A stretch of DNA of 64,000 bases from Haliotis asinina (lineage: Eukaryota; Mollusca; Gastropoda; Lepetellida; Haliotidae), in the NCBI RefSeq assembly GCF_037392515.1, contig NC_090290.1, positions 39,517,753-39,581,752 of the forward strand, written 5' to 3'. The translations under genes were made by a program, and so were the position numbers. The notes under the pieces were generated by a model. The model saw only the letters and a program-made list of their open reading frames with translations, did not search any database and was not told where the DNA came from. Positions 63,401 through 64,000 of this stretch are shown piece by piece (position 1 is the first letter of the stretch; each line of letters starts with the position of its first letter).

Positions 63401-64000
63401 ACGATTCAGAAAGCGTCTGCAAGTTCCTGTCGGTTCACTGGGGGAGTCGTGGCCGTATTTTCACTTGACGATTCAGAAAGCGTCTGCAAGTTCCTGTCGG
63501 TTCAGTGGGAGTCGTGGTCGTATTTTCACCTGACGATTCAGAAAGCGTCTGCAAGTTCCTGTCGGTTCACTGGGAGTCGTGGTCGTATTTTCACCTGACG
63601 ATTCAGAAAGCGTCTGCAAGTTCCTGTCGGTTCACTGGGGGGTCGTGGCCGTATTTTCACCTGACGATTCAGAGAGCGTCTGCAAGTTCCTGTCGGTTCA
63701 CTGGGAGTCGTGGTCGTATTTTCACCTGACGATTCAGAGAGCGTCTGCAGGTTCCTGTCGGTTCACTGGGAGTCGTGGTCGTATTTTCACCTGACGATTC
63801 AGAAAGCGTCTGCAAGTTCCTGTCGGTTCATTGGGGGGGTCGTGGTCGTATTTTCACTTGACGATTCAGAAAGCGTCTGCAAGTTCCTGTCGGTTCACTG
63901 GGAGTCGTGGTCGTATTTTCACCTGACGATTCAGAAAGCGTCTGCAAGTTCCTGTCGGTTCACTGGGAGTCGTGGTCGTATTTTCACCAGACGATTCAGA
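60340..64000. repeat. 65-bp satellite array, runs off the window end
   Basis: About 55 units of 65-66 bp with core GATTCAGAAAGCGTCTGCAA and CCTGTCGGTTCACTGGGAGT. Units differ by a few bases: CACCTGACG/CACTTGACG, CAGAAAGC/CACAAAGC, and a G-run of 3 to 7. On the - strand the unit encodes PVNRQELADAF, part of a Tc1-type transposase whose end lies just outside the array at 60230-60400. No unit is an intact gene. Confidence 0.95.

Noticed and set aside
60641-63794. Many 70-158 codon frames on both strands
   Set aside because: All are translations of the 65-bp satellite with identical blocks; the only real homology is the short Tc1 segment on the - strand.

Overview
The window looks like a piece of a marine gastropod genome, most likely an abalone (Haliotis-like). 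This is inferred from dozens of tRNA-like SINE copies ending in ACTCACTC tails, from intron-rich genes with GT-AG junctions, and from abundant Tc1/mariner, MITE and tandem-repeat DNA. No prokaryotic system is present.

Three host genes can be assembled exon by exon with every splice phase agreeing. (1) 2563-18266, + strand: a 14-exon ABCG-type half-transporter of 631 aa. Its nucleotide-binding domain keeps Walker A and B but has lost the Q-loop Gln, the signature glycines, the D-loop Asp and the H-loop His. (2) 33849-22733, - strand: a 13-exon SLC6 neurotransmitter/amino-acid transporter of 615 aa (SLC6-A). (3) 56382-42474, - strand: a second 13-exon SLC6 transporter of 623 aa (SLC6-B). SLC6-A and SLC6-B are tandem paralogues with identical intron phases. 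Both have unusual substitutions in the canonical chloride/Na1 site.

Layout: 1-2.5 kb, SINEs and a hairpin MITE; 2.6-18.3 kb, ABCG gene, including a 3.9-kb array of a 28-bp unit copied from the exon 10 splice donor; 18.3-22.7 kb, Tc1 relics and a mariner-type MITE; 22.7-33.9 kb, SLC6-A; 34-42.4 kb, intergenic DNA with two copies of a conserved upstream block, MITEs and a 225-bp GT tract; 42.5-56.4 kb, SLC6-B, including a second splice-donor-derived array after exon 8 and an antisense LINE fragment; 56.4-60 kb, a third copy of the upstream block and a possible small exon; 60-64 kb, a 65-bp satellite that arose inside the 3' part of a Tc1 transposase gene and runs off the window.

The most interesting signal is that two unrelated genes each carry a tandem array whose unit contains the exon's own 5' splice site. 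One (ABCG, 28-bp unit) would be frame-breaking if decoy donors were used. The other (SLC6-B, units in multiples of 9 bp) stays open and in frame. No virus-derived element was recognised.
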